NCBI GenBank assembly: GCA_019747875.1
Contig: JAIEQI010000068.1
Location: forward strand, 1-37,340
Origin: Candidatus Obscuribacterales bacterium
Lineage (GTDB): Bacteria; Cyanobacteriota; Vampirovibrionia; Obscuribacterales; Obscuribacteraceae
DNA length: 37,340 nt
Direction of reading: 5' to 3'
In this document: one piece after another, positions 1 through 6,196 of the stretch
Layout: every line of letters begins with the position of its first letter
Position numbering within the stretch: the first letter of the stretch is position 1
The notes under the pieces: model-generated
The model's input: the letters and a program-made list of their open reading frames with translations, nothing else
Databases searched by the model: none
Told to the model about the DNA's origin: nothing
Made by a program: the position numbers and the translations under genes

Positions 1-154
1 AGATTAAACGATCTCCACGAGCCATTCCCAGGCTGAAAAAGAGCGCTCTACGGTCGCCGGTAATGCATAATCCAAGTAGAATCCTTCCACTATATGTTTT
101 AGCAGTTCTTCGAAAACCAAGCATATATAACATTTACAAGCGGTGAAGATAGAC

Positions 155-180
155 TTTACATTTAGACGTCCAAATGTAAA
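155..180. promoter_or_regulatory. Near-perfect 26-bp palindrome upstream of the ATPase gene
   Basis: The arms TTTACATTT and AAATGTAAA flank a central GACGTC; only one symmetric pair of the 26 positions does not match. The sequence TAGACGTC recurs 40 bp downstream, just before the chosen start of the ATPase gene. The dyad and its position fit a transcription-factor operator or a strong 5' hairpin. No regulator is identified; the role is inferred. Confidence 0.55.
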
Positions 181-213
181 ATGTACTTACATAGCGAAAA
201 GGTAGACGTCTCA

Positions 214-1353
214 ATGATTTCACGACCATTTTGGCTCAATCAAATAGAAAACTCATGGCAAAAAGCTCCTATCGTTTGGCTCACAGGGGTTCGCAGGGTT
301 GGCAAAAGCACTCTATGCCAAGAGCTAACTGATGCCCTTTATTTCAACTGTGATTTACCACGCGTAGCCGATCAACTGAAAGACATTGAGCAATTCTACT
401 CTCAGGTCAAAAGCAAAAAGATAATTCTGGATGAAATTCATCAGTTACCAGATCCAAGCAAAATACTGAAGATTGCCGCTGACAGCTTTCCCAAACTCAA
501 GATACTAGCAACCGGATCCTCGACACTATCTGCAACTCAAAAATTTCGCGATAGCCTCGCCGGACGAAAACGTGTCATTCACTTGCTGCCGGTGCTTGCA
601 TCAGAACTTGCCGCATTCGGTAGTTCGGACGTCCGATTGCGCCTTCTCAGAGGTGGCCTACCACAATGCCTGCTATCACAAGACCATGACCTCAGTTTTT
701 ACTCTGAATGGCTAGACTCATTTTACGCTCGCGATGTCCAAGAACTTTTTCGCATAGAGAAACGTTCAAATTTTCTGAAACTCATTGAATTATTACTACG
801 GCAAAGCGGCGGCCTGATAGAAATTACAAGCCTAGCAAAACATGCTGGTCTTTCCAGACCCACAGTAATGAACTACATCGAAGTCTTGCAAATAACTCAC
901 GCAATAACACTAATCCGCCCCTTCGCTGGTGGCGGCCGCCGAGAAATCGTTGCACAACCAAAAGCTTATGGATTCGACACAGGCTTTGTTGCGTACGCCA
1001 GATCTTGGACCGAACTTCGTCCCACAGACTTGGGCCCTTTGTGGGAACATCTTGTGCTCGAAACGCTTCGATCATTCACACCAGACAAAGAAATTCATTT
1101 TTGGAGAGATAAACAACAAACTGAAATCGATTTCGTCATCCCGAGAAACCGATCATCAATTGATGCCATTGAATGCAAGTGGTCCTCCACAACTACAACG
1201 ACTCATAATTTTAAAAAGTTTCGAGCAAACTATCCAGATGGTAAAAACATTCTGGTATCCAATCAAGAGGCAGAAACCTACATCCGAACAATCGAAGGCT
1301 TGGATATTATATTCACCAATCTTCTTGGCTTAACCAATGCTCTAAAGTCATAG
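214..1353 (+). CDS. AAA-type ATPase with DUF4143-like C-terminus
   Basis: This is a cytoplasmic ATP-binding protein of the AAA_14/DUF4143 group, a family found in many bacteria with no settled function. Walker A GVRRVGKST lies at residues 25-33 and Walker B IILDEIHQ near residue 73. ATGSS, near residue 100, fits a sensor-1 position. The C-terminal third contains TEIDFVI followed by IECKW, a pattern like a PD-(D/E)XK fold, which is usual in this family. I chose ATG 214 rather than ATG 181 because AAGG precedes it at 199-202 and because family members normally begin with a short segment like the one at 214; ATG 181 has no ribosome-binding site and abuts the palindrome. The length of 379 aa is typical and the gene looks intact. 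It stands alone, suggesting an accessory gene. Confidence 0.85.
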   Translation: MISRPFWLNQIENSWQKAPIVWLTGVRRVGKSTLCQELTDALYFNCDLPRVADQLKDIEQFYSQVKSKKIILDEIHQLPDPSKILKIAADSFPKLKILATGSSTLSATQKFRDSLAGRKRVIHLLPVLASELAAFGSSDVRLRLLRGGLPQCLLSQDHDLSFYSEWLDSFYARDVQELFRIEKRSNFLKLIELLLRQSGGLIEITSLAKHAGLSRPTVMNYIEVLQITHAITLIRPFAGGGRREIVAQPKAYGFDTGFVAYARSWTELRPTDLGPLWEHLVLETLRSFTPDKEIHFWRDKQQTEIDFVIPRNRSSIDAIECKWSSTTTTTHNFKKFRANYPDGKNILVSNQEAETYIRTIEGLDIIFTNLLGLTNALKS

Positions 1354-1436
1354 TTTTGAGGCTTCTCCATTCGGAACTTTACAAGCAGCAGTCTGTCTAA
1401 AACAAGGTCCGAATACAATTGCAGGAGAATCAGATC

Positions 1437-1745
1437 ATGTTCAATAACCTTCTCAATCCGTTGAAAACAATGCAAGTTGTCTTCTTCGTTGGAGCCGCAG
1501 CTGGTGCTGTTGTCGGCACAGTAGCAGGCATGACGGCCGGATTCGTCTTGGGTAATTTATTCGCACCAAAAGCTGGCAATGAGCTACGACATGATATTGC
1601 CGACAAGAGTAAAGAATTAGCCGGACAGCTCAAGGAAAAGAGCCTGCAATTGAAAGACAAAGCAGGCACCTTATACAGTTCTTTCAGCGAAGATATCAAA
1701 TCGCGAAGGAATGACGGCAAAAGCGAGACAGAAGCAGTCGCTTAG
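1437..1745 (+). CDS. YtxH-like small membrane-associated protein
   Basis: This 102-aa protein has an N-terminal hydrophobic segment rich in Gly and Ala (about residues 12-42), then LFAPKAGNELR. That is the usual signature of YtxH/gas-vesicle-like small proteins, in which a membrane anchor is followed by a charged amphipathic helix. The rest (about residues 55-100) is Lys/Glu/Ser rich and probably a coiled coil. ATG 1437 is chosen because AGGAG lies 9 nt upstream. Family members are often stress-induced, but the function here is unknown. It converges with the next gene, overlapping it by 4 bp at the 3' ends. Confidence 0.75.
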   Translation: MFNNLLNPLKTMQVVFFVGAAAGAVVGTVAGMTAGFVLGNLFAPKAGNELRHDIADKSKELAGQLKEKSLQLKDKAGTLYSSFSEDIKSRRNDGKSETEAVA

Positions 1746-2038
1746 TCCGGCCTTGCAAACTCGCTGAACAGTAGATCAAAATAGGTCCAGCGCATCAGCT
1801 CAAACAAGCAAAGACGCGAACGATTCAAGCGAAGAAAAGCACTTGTTGGTCTTCTTACATGATGACGATCGATAAGCTTTTCTTGTTCGGCTCGCGTCAG
1901 TTTTTTGTAGAACAGCGCACTAGTATGAAAAGATTTCTGTTCCGCTCGCCAGTTTCGCTCTGGCAGCGTGCCGCCAGGTGGAATCGAAGCATCCCTTCCA
2001 TCGGTTGCAAGATAATCTTTCCAATTCGGTCCGTGCAT
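1742..2038 (-). CDS. Hypothetical protein
   Basis: This 98-aa, basic, hydrophilic reading frame has normal amino-acid composition and no domain that I recognise. GGGAA lies about 10 nt before ATG 2038, a weak ribosome-binding site. Its stop overlaps the stop of the YtxH-like gene, as is common for true convergent genes. The central part (KKLTRAEQEKLIDRHHVRR) looks helical and could bind nucleic acid, but that is speculation. It lies just beyond the Y-RNA cluster on the same strand, so read-through could reach it. Confidence 0.45.
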   Translation of the reverse strand: MHGPNWKDYLATDGRDASIPPGGTLPERNWRAEQKSFHTSALFYKKLTRAEQEKLIDRHHVRRPTSAFLRLNRSRLCLFELMRWTYFDLLFSEFARPD

Positions 2039-2085
2039 CGTTGCTAAATTCCCATTCTAAATCCATTTACTAGTTGTTTGAGAAA

Positions 2086-2164
2086 CTGGTGCGAACGATT
2101 TAGAAATAAGAGGCTAAGCAGATCGTTTAGAAGACGATAAGCCTCTAAAATCGGCTCGCACCAG
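2086..2164 (-). ncRNA. Short Y-RNA-like element 1
   Basis: Read on the minus strand, the ends form an 11-bp stem (CTGGTGCGAGC with GTTCGCACCAG). The conserved CCGA strand follows, then helix P2 (AGAGGCT with AGCCTCT), then TTATCG opening a small hairpin. The layout matches the Ro60-binding part of Y RNAs: GGUCCGA, a helix, then GUUAUC on the 5' side, and a UUGACU-like sequence on the 3' side. There is no T- or D-arm, so no tRNA-like module. The hairpin ATCGT-CTTCTAA-ACGAT looks exactly like an anticodon arm with anticodon TCT. It is the most distal member of the array downstream of Ro60. Confidence 0.65.
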
Positions 2165-2187
2165 ATCTCGCTTCCGGGTTAAAACTA

Positions 2188-2265
2188 TTGCCCGAACGAT
2201 TCAACTAAAAGAAGTATGGTTGATTCGTGGATAAACGAGAACCTTCTTTCTTTCGGCTCGCGCAA
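2188..2265 (-). ncRNA. Short Y-RNA-like element 2
   Basis: The end stem TTGCGCGAGC/GTTCGGGCAA has one G-G mismatch. CCGAA follows, then P2 (AAAGAAG with CTTCTTT), then TTCTCG opening a hairpin TCG-TTTATCCA-CGA. The 3' side carries AATCG just before the closing stem, as in element 1. P2 differs in sequence from every other copy yet still pairs. No tRNA-like arms are present. It is shorter and less regular than the other copies, so confidence is lower. Confidence 0.55.
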
Positions 2266-2278
2266 ATAAAAGACAGTC

Positions 2279-2408
2279 GTCCAGACGATTCATTTTGATA
2301 TGGCGTTTTGGTGCTCTAACCAACTGAGCTATAGCGGAAAACCGCTAGATGGACTCGAACCACCGACCCCCTCGTTATGATCGATAACCATATCAATTCG
2401 GTCCGAAC
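2279..2408 (-). ncRNA. Y RNA (YrlA-type) with permuted tRNA-like module, anticodon-like CAT
   Basis: On the minus strand the ends pair (2401-2408 with 2279-2286). ACCGAATT follows, then P2 GATATGG/CCATATC (2388-2394 with 2297-2303), then TTATCG. A tRNA in permuted order is inserted beyond P2. First come the anticodon-like loop ATCATAA and the T-arm GGTGG-TTCGAGT-CCATC (2348-2364). The 3' acceptor strand TAGCGG follows, then a TTTT cap, then the 5' acceptor strand CCGCTA, and last the D-arm GCTC-AGTTGGTTA-GAGC (2313-2329). This is the known plan of bacterial Y RNAs: Ro60-binding stem plus effector-binding tRNA mimic with a capped acceptor stem. Joining 2310 to 2384 would complete a CCTCG/CGAGG anticodon stem; see findings. 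Confidence 0.78.
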
Positions 2409-2430
2409 AACCTCCTTTACTGTAGATAGA

Positions 2431-2504
2431 GATGCAAGCAATTTGTAATGAAGAGGGGAATTGTGGCGTCTCCAAACGATAAACCTCTTCCTTCGGCTCG
2501 CATC
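2431..2504 (-). ncRNA. Short Y-RNA-like element 3
   Basis: The end stem GATGCGAGC/GCTTGCATC has 9 bp with one G-U. CCGAA follows, then P2 GAAGAGG/CCTCTTC, then TTTATCG opening a hairpin with loop TTTGGAGA. AAATTGCTTG on the 3' side resembles the UUGACU strand of Y RNAs. The element lies between the two Y RNAs that carry tRNA-like modules and has none itself. Confidence 0.65.
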
Positions 2505-2569
2505 AAAACTAAACGCTCCGTCCGTTCGCTGGGCTGCCGCCGCTCTCTCATCCTCCTTTAATAGACAAG

Positions 2570-2704
2570 GTACCCAGACAACATTATTTCGATAAGACCT
2601 TTTTGGTGCTCTACCACTGAGCTACAGCGACTTAGCCGCTGGGTGGATTCGAACCACCGACCACCTCGTTCGTAGCGATAACCTTATCAATTCGGTCCGG
2701 GCAC
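2570..2704 (-). ncRNA. Y RNA (YrlA-type) with permuted tRNA-like module, anticodon-like ACG
   Basis: The ends pair over 10 bp (2695-2704 with 2570-2579, two G-U). ACCGAATT follows, then P2 GATAAGG/TCTTATC (2682-2688 with 2591-2597), then TTATCG. The tRNA-like module is permuted as in its sister at 2279-2408. It has the loop CTACGAA, T-arm GGTGG-TTCGAAT-CCACC (2642-2658), 3' acceptor strand CAGCGGC and a 3-nt TAA cap. The 5' acceptor strand GTCGCTG then pairs over 7 bp, and the D-arm GCTC-AGTGGTA-GAGC (2608-2622) ends the module. The stems differ in sequence from the sister element but keep pairing, which supports the fold. Joining 2605 to 2678 would give a complete tRNA with anticodon ACG. 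Confidence 0.78.
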
Positions 2705-2721
2705 CCCTTACTTTAGATACT

Positions 2722-2793
2722 CACTCCGTATGAGAGTTGAACTCATCTTCCCGTCTTGAAAGAACGGTTTCCTATCCGCTAGAAGAACGGAGC
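2722..2793 (-). tRNA. tRNA-Glu (TTC)
   Basis: This is a normally ordered cloverleaf. The acceptor GCTCCGT pairs with ACGGAGT (G1-T72 wobble), and the discriminator is G, as expected for Glu. The anticodon arm is CCGTT-CTTTCAA-GACGG with anticodon TTC. The T-arm is ATGAG-TTCAACT-CTCAT. The D-arm resembles that of other tRNA-Glu (TTCTAG start). CCA is not encoded. The gene lies only 8 bp from tRNA-Arg, within the Y-RNA array. Confidence 0.85.
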
Positions 2794-2801
2794 ATAAGTT
2801 T

Positions 2802-2875
2802 TGCCCCCGGTTGGAATCGAACCAACTGCCTTCGAGTTCGTAGCTCGATGATCATTTCCGGTAATCTTCAGAGGC
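2802..2875 (-). tRNA. tRNA-Arg (ACG) with unusual D-arm
   Basis: The acceptor GCCTCTG pairs with CGGGGGC (two G-U), and the discriminator is A. The anticodon arm is TCGAG-CTACGAA-CTCGA with anticodon ACG. The T-arm is GTTGG-TTCGATT-CCAAC. The D-stem is GATT/GATC rather than the usual GCTC/GAGC, with loop ACCGGAAAT. CCA is not encoded. The anticodon loop CTACGAA is identical to the loop in the permuted Y-RNA module at 2570-2704. Confidence 0.8.
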
Positions 2876-2912
2876 CTGCAGCGTTTGAAAGTCAGACTCG
2901 CTTTCATGTATT

Positions 2913-2938
2913 GAAGCCGGCAAGATGCCGGCGCTTCC
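2913..2938 (-). repeat. REP-like hairpin
   Basis: Minus-strand core GCCGGCATCTTGCCGGC is a 7-bp hairpin with a 3-nt loop, preceded by GGAAGC. The same element, with C for T at one loop position, forms the last unit of the tandem array at 35454-35674. It is a dispersed palindromic repeat of the REP type. Confidence 0.7.
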
Positions 2939-3008
2939 AGCCTCGCTAGAATTCTCCCAGGAGCGCAAGTGAGATCTGAAAGCATTGAATCCCCACTTGT
3001 TGGAAGGT

Positions 3009-3077
3009 GGTGCAAGCAATTTTCGTAAAGAGGCAATTCGTGTGACAGACGGTAATCCTCTTCATTCGGCTCGCACC
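3009..3077 (-). ncRNA. Short Y-RNA-like element 4 (closest to Ro60)
   Basis: The end stem GGTGCGAGC/GCTTGCACC has 9 bp. CCGAA follows, then P2 AAGAGG/CCTCTT, then TTACCG opening a hairpin CGT-CTGTCAC-ACG. The 3' side reads AAAATTGCTTG. The hairpin loop equals the anticodon loop of the tRNA-Asp gene at 7601-7674 (anticodon GTC). It starts 71 nt after the Ro60 stop codon on the same strand, so it may be processed from a shared transcript or have its own promoter. Confidence 0.65.
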
Positions 3078-3147
3078 AAAATGATTCAGAGAATACTGGT
3101 GAAGTCAGAATTTGTTTCCATATCCTTCGTCCACCAGCTTACTCCGT

Positions 3148-4773
3148 TTAGCTCCCCGAGAGGAACAAGCTGATCACTGACGGAATGCTTGTGTCAAATC
3201 CATAGCACTCAAGAGTGAATGGGTCTGAGCTAGGCAGCGTCGTGAATCGATTTGCCGTCATAGCTACGTTGATAGCTTTTGTATTCGGCAAATTCATGCG
3301 CTTTCTGTATGCATCCAAAGCATAGATTGGATGTTGGTTTCCTGCCCATGTTTCGCTGTCTGTGAAGACGACAAATGCGTCCACCTTGAGCTTCTTGTCG
3401 AGGGCATATTGGAACGGTAGTGCGCAGTCCGTTCCACCACCACCGAAGCTTTGAAATCTTGCAACTAGGTCATCGAGTCTTTGTCTCTTTGACAGTTGGT
3501 TGAGTTCAAAAGTAGCGGTGTCGAATGCAATCAGGGTGAAGTCTTCTTCCACACTTGCAGCAGCCATCGTCATTACGGCGGCAGCTTCAAATACGGCGAT
3601 GTTAGTTAACCCTGATGCACGAGCTCCTCTCATTGAACCGGATACGTCAACTGCGTACAGAATTCGCTTTCCGGTCGGCTCTAGTTCCTTGAACGATGCA
3701 TAGAACGCTTCGTCTAGTGCGTCGATCAATCTGCGTTTTGGCGTCCAAGTGTTGGATCCCTTGTATCCCTTTCCCGTCACGTAGATGCGCAGAGCTTGGA
3801 AAATTGCCAGAGGATGTATGCGTGCTTTTCGCAATTGTTGTCTTGAGGTCAGCCTTTCGATAACGAATTCCAGCTCACTTCTTGAGTCCAGAACTCCTTG
3901 CGCCGTCAGGTTACCCAAGTTTCGCAGAATCCAGGTCAAACCTGCTTTACGAAGAACCGCTTTGTACACCTCACGCGTTCTGCTTTCGGTTGGAACCGTT
4001 TCCATTGGAAGATCCCATTGTTCAATGGCATTTACAATGTTTTCGCTTCGTCCCTTCGATACAGACTGAGCAGCTGCGAGCCTCAGAACCGGCTTGTACT
4101 CATCGCTTTCATAGCCATTTAGTTCCTCCGGTACTTCGCCTTTAGCAATGAAGTTATAAACCAATCGTCTTGGGCTTTCTGCTTCCAGCTTCAAGAATCG
4201 AGCAGGGTGTGAAAGTCTGTAAGCGTCTTGCTGGCTGTATCCATCGCGTGATTGATACTTGATTGCTTGATAAGCCAGGTCTTCCACTGGCTTTTCATTG
4301 AACCAACGAGCAACAGCTCTTGTCAGACCTCTACCGAATCCGCGCAACTTACCTTGCTTGATGTAAGTCAGGAAGTGCGACAGATGCGTAAAGGTTCTGC
4401 AGACATTCGGCACCGCGTTCAGCGCTAATTGTCTTGTCAGGTCATTACTTGTGGAGCAAGCAAGCGCCAGAGCGAAGATAGCAGGGTCGTTCTTCGGAGC
4501 GCGTCCGGCAATCGAAACATCTTCGATCAGCTTAACTGCAAGAGCACCGTTTTCGTCGATGCACTTCAACACGGCATCCAGGTTTTCCTTTGTCAGGTCA
4601 CGTTCACCGATGTAATAGGTACCTCCGCTTGTACCAAGCAAAAGGAATCTTTCGAACTGCGTCCAGGAGTCGACTGCAAATGAGTATCCACCGGCAGAAT
4701 TCTTTACGGTTCCTGGAAGCTGCTCTCTCTGGGTAGCTTTGTTGAGAATGAAACTCTTAAGTGTGTTGAACAT
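3148..4773 (-). CDS. Ro60/Rsr-like TROVE and vWA domain RNA-binding protein
   Basis: This 541-aa protein matches bacterial Ro60 (Rsr) in length and layout. The N-terminal two thirds is the helical-repeat TROVE ring (early part contains YSFAVDSWTQFERFLLLG). The C-terminal third is a von Willebrand A domain with MIDAS residues D376-x-S378-x-S380 (DVSGSMRG), GGGGTDCALP and VFTDSETW. Family members bind Y RNAs on the outside of the ring and misfolded RNAs through the central hole, and act with exoribonucleases in RNA quality control and stress survival. ATG 4773 is chosen because AAGGGGA lies 9 nt upstream; the reading frame extends 29 codons further without a better site. The array of Y-RNA-like elements follows directly downstream on the same strand. 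No RtcB ligase or PNPase gene is in the window. Confidence 0.93.
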   Translation of the reverse strand: MFNTLKSFILNKATQREQLPGTVKNSAGGYSFAVDSWTQFERFLLLGTSGGTYYIGERDLTKENLDAVLKCIDENGALAVKLIEDVSIAGRAPKNDPAIFALALACSTSNDLTRQLALNAVPNVCRTFTHLSHFLTYIKQGKLRGFGRGLTRAVARWFNEKPVEDLAYQAIKYQSRDGYSQQDAYRLSHPARFLKLEAESPRRLVYNFIAKGEVPEELNGYESDEYKPVLRLAAAQSVSKGRSENIVNAIEQWDLPMETVPTESRTREVYKAVLRKAGLTWILRNLGNLTAQGVLDSRSELEFVIERLTSRQQLRKARIHPLAIFQALRIYVTGKGYKGSNTWTPKRRLIDALDEAFYASFKELEPTGKRILYAVDVSGSMRGARASGLTNIAVFEAAAVMTMAAASVEEDFTLIAFDTATFELNQLSKRQRLDDLVARFQSFGGGGTDCALPFQYALDKKLKVDAFVVFTDSETWAGNQHPIYALDAYRKRMNLPNTKAINVAMTANRFTTLPSSDPFTLECYGFDTSIPSVISLFLSGS

Positions 4774-5300
4774 AATGCATCGTCCCCTTTCGGCACGTTT
4801 CGTATGTGTAACTGGACGAGAAACCGACCTGCAAGCGATAAGCGATGTTGCCAGCACCACATGCAGTGTCAGGAGCGTTTACGGTTTCTCGCGATTATGC
4901 ACGACTATTGTGAATACTTTCGGCTCCCGAAAGTTACACCGCTGCCGCTACACTCGAATTACCTGTCAGAGCAATGTGGTGAAACTAGCTATCGATGGAA
5001 TCAAGATTCTCGATTGGGCGTCTACCGTGCTCATAAAACATCTTCGACCAGAGCATAGCATCGGAGCGGCCTGTCCGTGGGCACATGGCCCCCACGCCGC
5101 TGGTCGGCAATTGATTTATATTCAATTTTGCGTTTGCCGACTTCATAGCTAATACTCCGTATCCAAAACCAATTTAAAACACAGAATCGGTTCCTGTCAA
5201 GCGGATCTTTGCAAAGTATTTTCACGGTGTAGTGCACGAGCCGGGAGCCCTGGACGGCAGAAGCGCCGCCCTTCAGTCGCCACCACAAGTAGTACCAAAG
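4774..5300. other. Gene-free spacer upstream of Ro60, with several hairpins
   Basis: No convincing gene is seen. Three structures stand out: a 10-bp inverted repeat CGAGAAACCG/CGGTTTCTCG (4817-4826 with 4882-4891), a perfect 8-bp hairpin ACTTTCGG-CTC-CCGAAAGT (4916-4934), and an 8-bp inverted repeat GTCGGCAA/TTGCCGAC (5103-5141). They lie in the 5' leader or promoter region of Ro60 and could be leader structures or small RNAs. None has the full Y-RNA pattern. Confidence 0.5.
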
Positions 5301-5330
5301 AAAAAGCCCGATCCTCCACAGAATCGGGCT
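5301..5330 (-). terminator. Rho-independent terminator of the LysM-like gene
   Basis: A perfect 8-bp stem AGCCCGAT/ATCGGGCT is followed on the minus strand by TTTTTCTTT. It lies about 55 nt beyond the stop of the gene at 5387-6196. The plus side also has TATTTTT, so it may act in both directions. Confidence 0.8.
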
Positions 5331-5386
5331 GCTATTTTTGAGACATTAACCAAGCCCTGATTAGTCTCTATTCTTAGTCAAACTTT

Positions 5387-6196
5387 TTAGTACTGACGCC
5401 GCCAGCCGTAGGCATACGCCATCCGCGAGCGTACTTCACGATCGATGTCGTAGGCATCTCTCGTCGCGATCTTTTGGCCAACCCGCAAATTTATGATACC
5501 GCCATTGAGGTCTCTCAATCGATGAGCTTCGTCAAGTTGTTCTCGATAAGTGCGCAGCTCAGGATTGAGCTTCTTGGCGATTACCAGCCAGTTATCGTTT
5601 TTCTTGATCGTATAAGTCGAGCAGTCAACAATGTCTTGTCTCAACGCACGCGAATATTGATCTGGTGGCATCATCATGGAGCGACGCTGTTCATATGTCG
5701 GCTCCGGTGGCAGAGGCCGCACTTCAATTCTGTTTGCCATCGATTGACTTATGACATTCTCTTGACGCTGCGTGGAAGCGTACTCTATGCGATGCTGCAC
5801 ACGGCCGGTATCAATCATCTTCGGATTGCCGGCATCAAAGATGCGAGTGCCGACAATATCCGCCCCCATTGCATGCCAGTTTTTAGAATCGTTGATCACC
5901 ATCGCGACGACGTTCCCATGACGATCACGGTGAACGGAGACATCTCCCAGTCCGCTGGCAATATTGCCATGACGATTAGTTCCGTCACGCTCGTCTTGTT
6001 CTTTCTGCCACTTGTAATCAGTGTTTCTGACCTCAAGTTCGCTTGCAATTTGATTGAACTTTTCGGAAGGCAACTTCAAAAATGCAGCATTCAACAATCT
6101 TTGAGCTTCACTCAAATCGGGCTTCCCGTCACGATTAATCCCGTCTTGAATCGCGCTCTGAATCCTATCGGCGCTGAAATCTCTTTCTCTATGCAT
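5387..6196 (-). CDS. Hypothetical protein with C-terminal LysM-like domain
   Basis: This 269-aa hydrophilic protein has no signal peptide. The C-terminal part reads YTIKKNDNWLVIAKKL and later LRVGQKI, the opening and closing pattern of a LysM fold, which binds peptidoglycan or related glycans. The N-terminal part has DGINRDGKPDLSEAQRLL, which could be an EF-hand-like or structural loop; the middle is not recognised. I chose ATG 6196 because GGGAG lies 9 nt upstream; the reading frame also has an ATG 10 codons earlier with no ribosome-binding site. A terminator follows. Without a signal peptide, how the LysM-like part would reach the wall is unclear. Confidence 0.7.
   Translation of the reverse strand: MHRERDFSADRIQSAIQDGINRDGKPDLSEAQRLLNAAFLKLPSEKFNQIASELEVRNTDYKWQKEQDERDGTNRHGNIASGLGDVSVHRDRHGNVVAMVINDSKNWHAMGADIVGTRIFDAGNPKMIDTGRVQHRIEYASTQRQENVISQSMANRIEVRPLPPEPTYEQRRSMMMPPDQYSRALRQDIVDCSTYTIKKNDNWLVIAKKLNPELRTYREQLDEAHRLRDLNGGIINLRVGQKIATRDAYDIDREVRSRMAYAYGWRRQY

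Noticed and set aside
2279..2408. tRNA with a group I intron
   Set aside because: The order of the tRNA halves is reversed and the flanks are short paired strands; no group I core motifs are present.
2737..3036. Open frames of 70-85 aa across the tRNA region
   Set aside because: They run through tRNA-Glu, tRNA-Arg and the REP hairpin, and lack ribosome-binding sites.
2086..3077. Hammerhead or twister ribozymes as an explanation for the repeated structures
   Set aside because: The conserved core sequences of those ribozymes are not present, while the Y-RNA pattern and the adjoining Ro60 gene explain the conserved strands.
2086..3077. CRISPR array
   Set aside because: The recurring words are paired strands of structured units of 69-135 nt, not equal direct repeats with spacers.
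4980..5075. Possible further Y RNA with CTGGTCGAAGATG on the minus strand
   Set aside because: The 3' partner strand and the TTATCG element are missing, so the resemblance is too weak.
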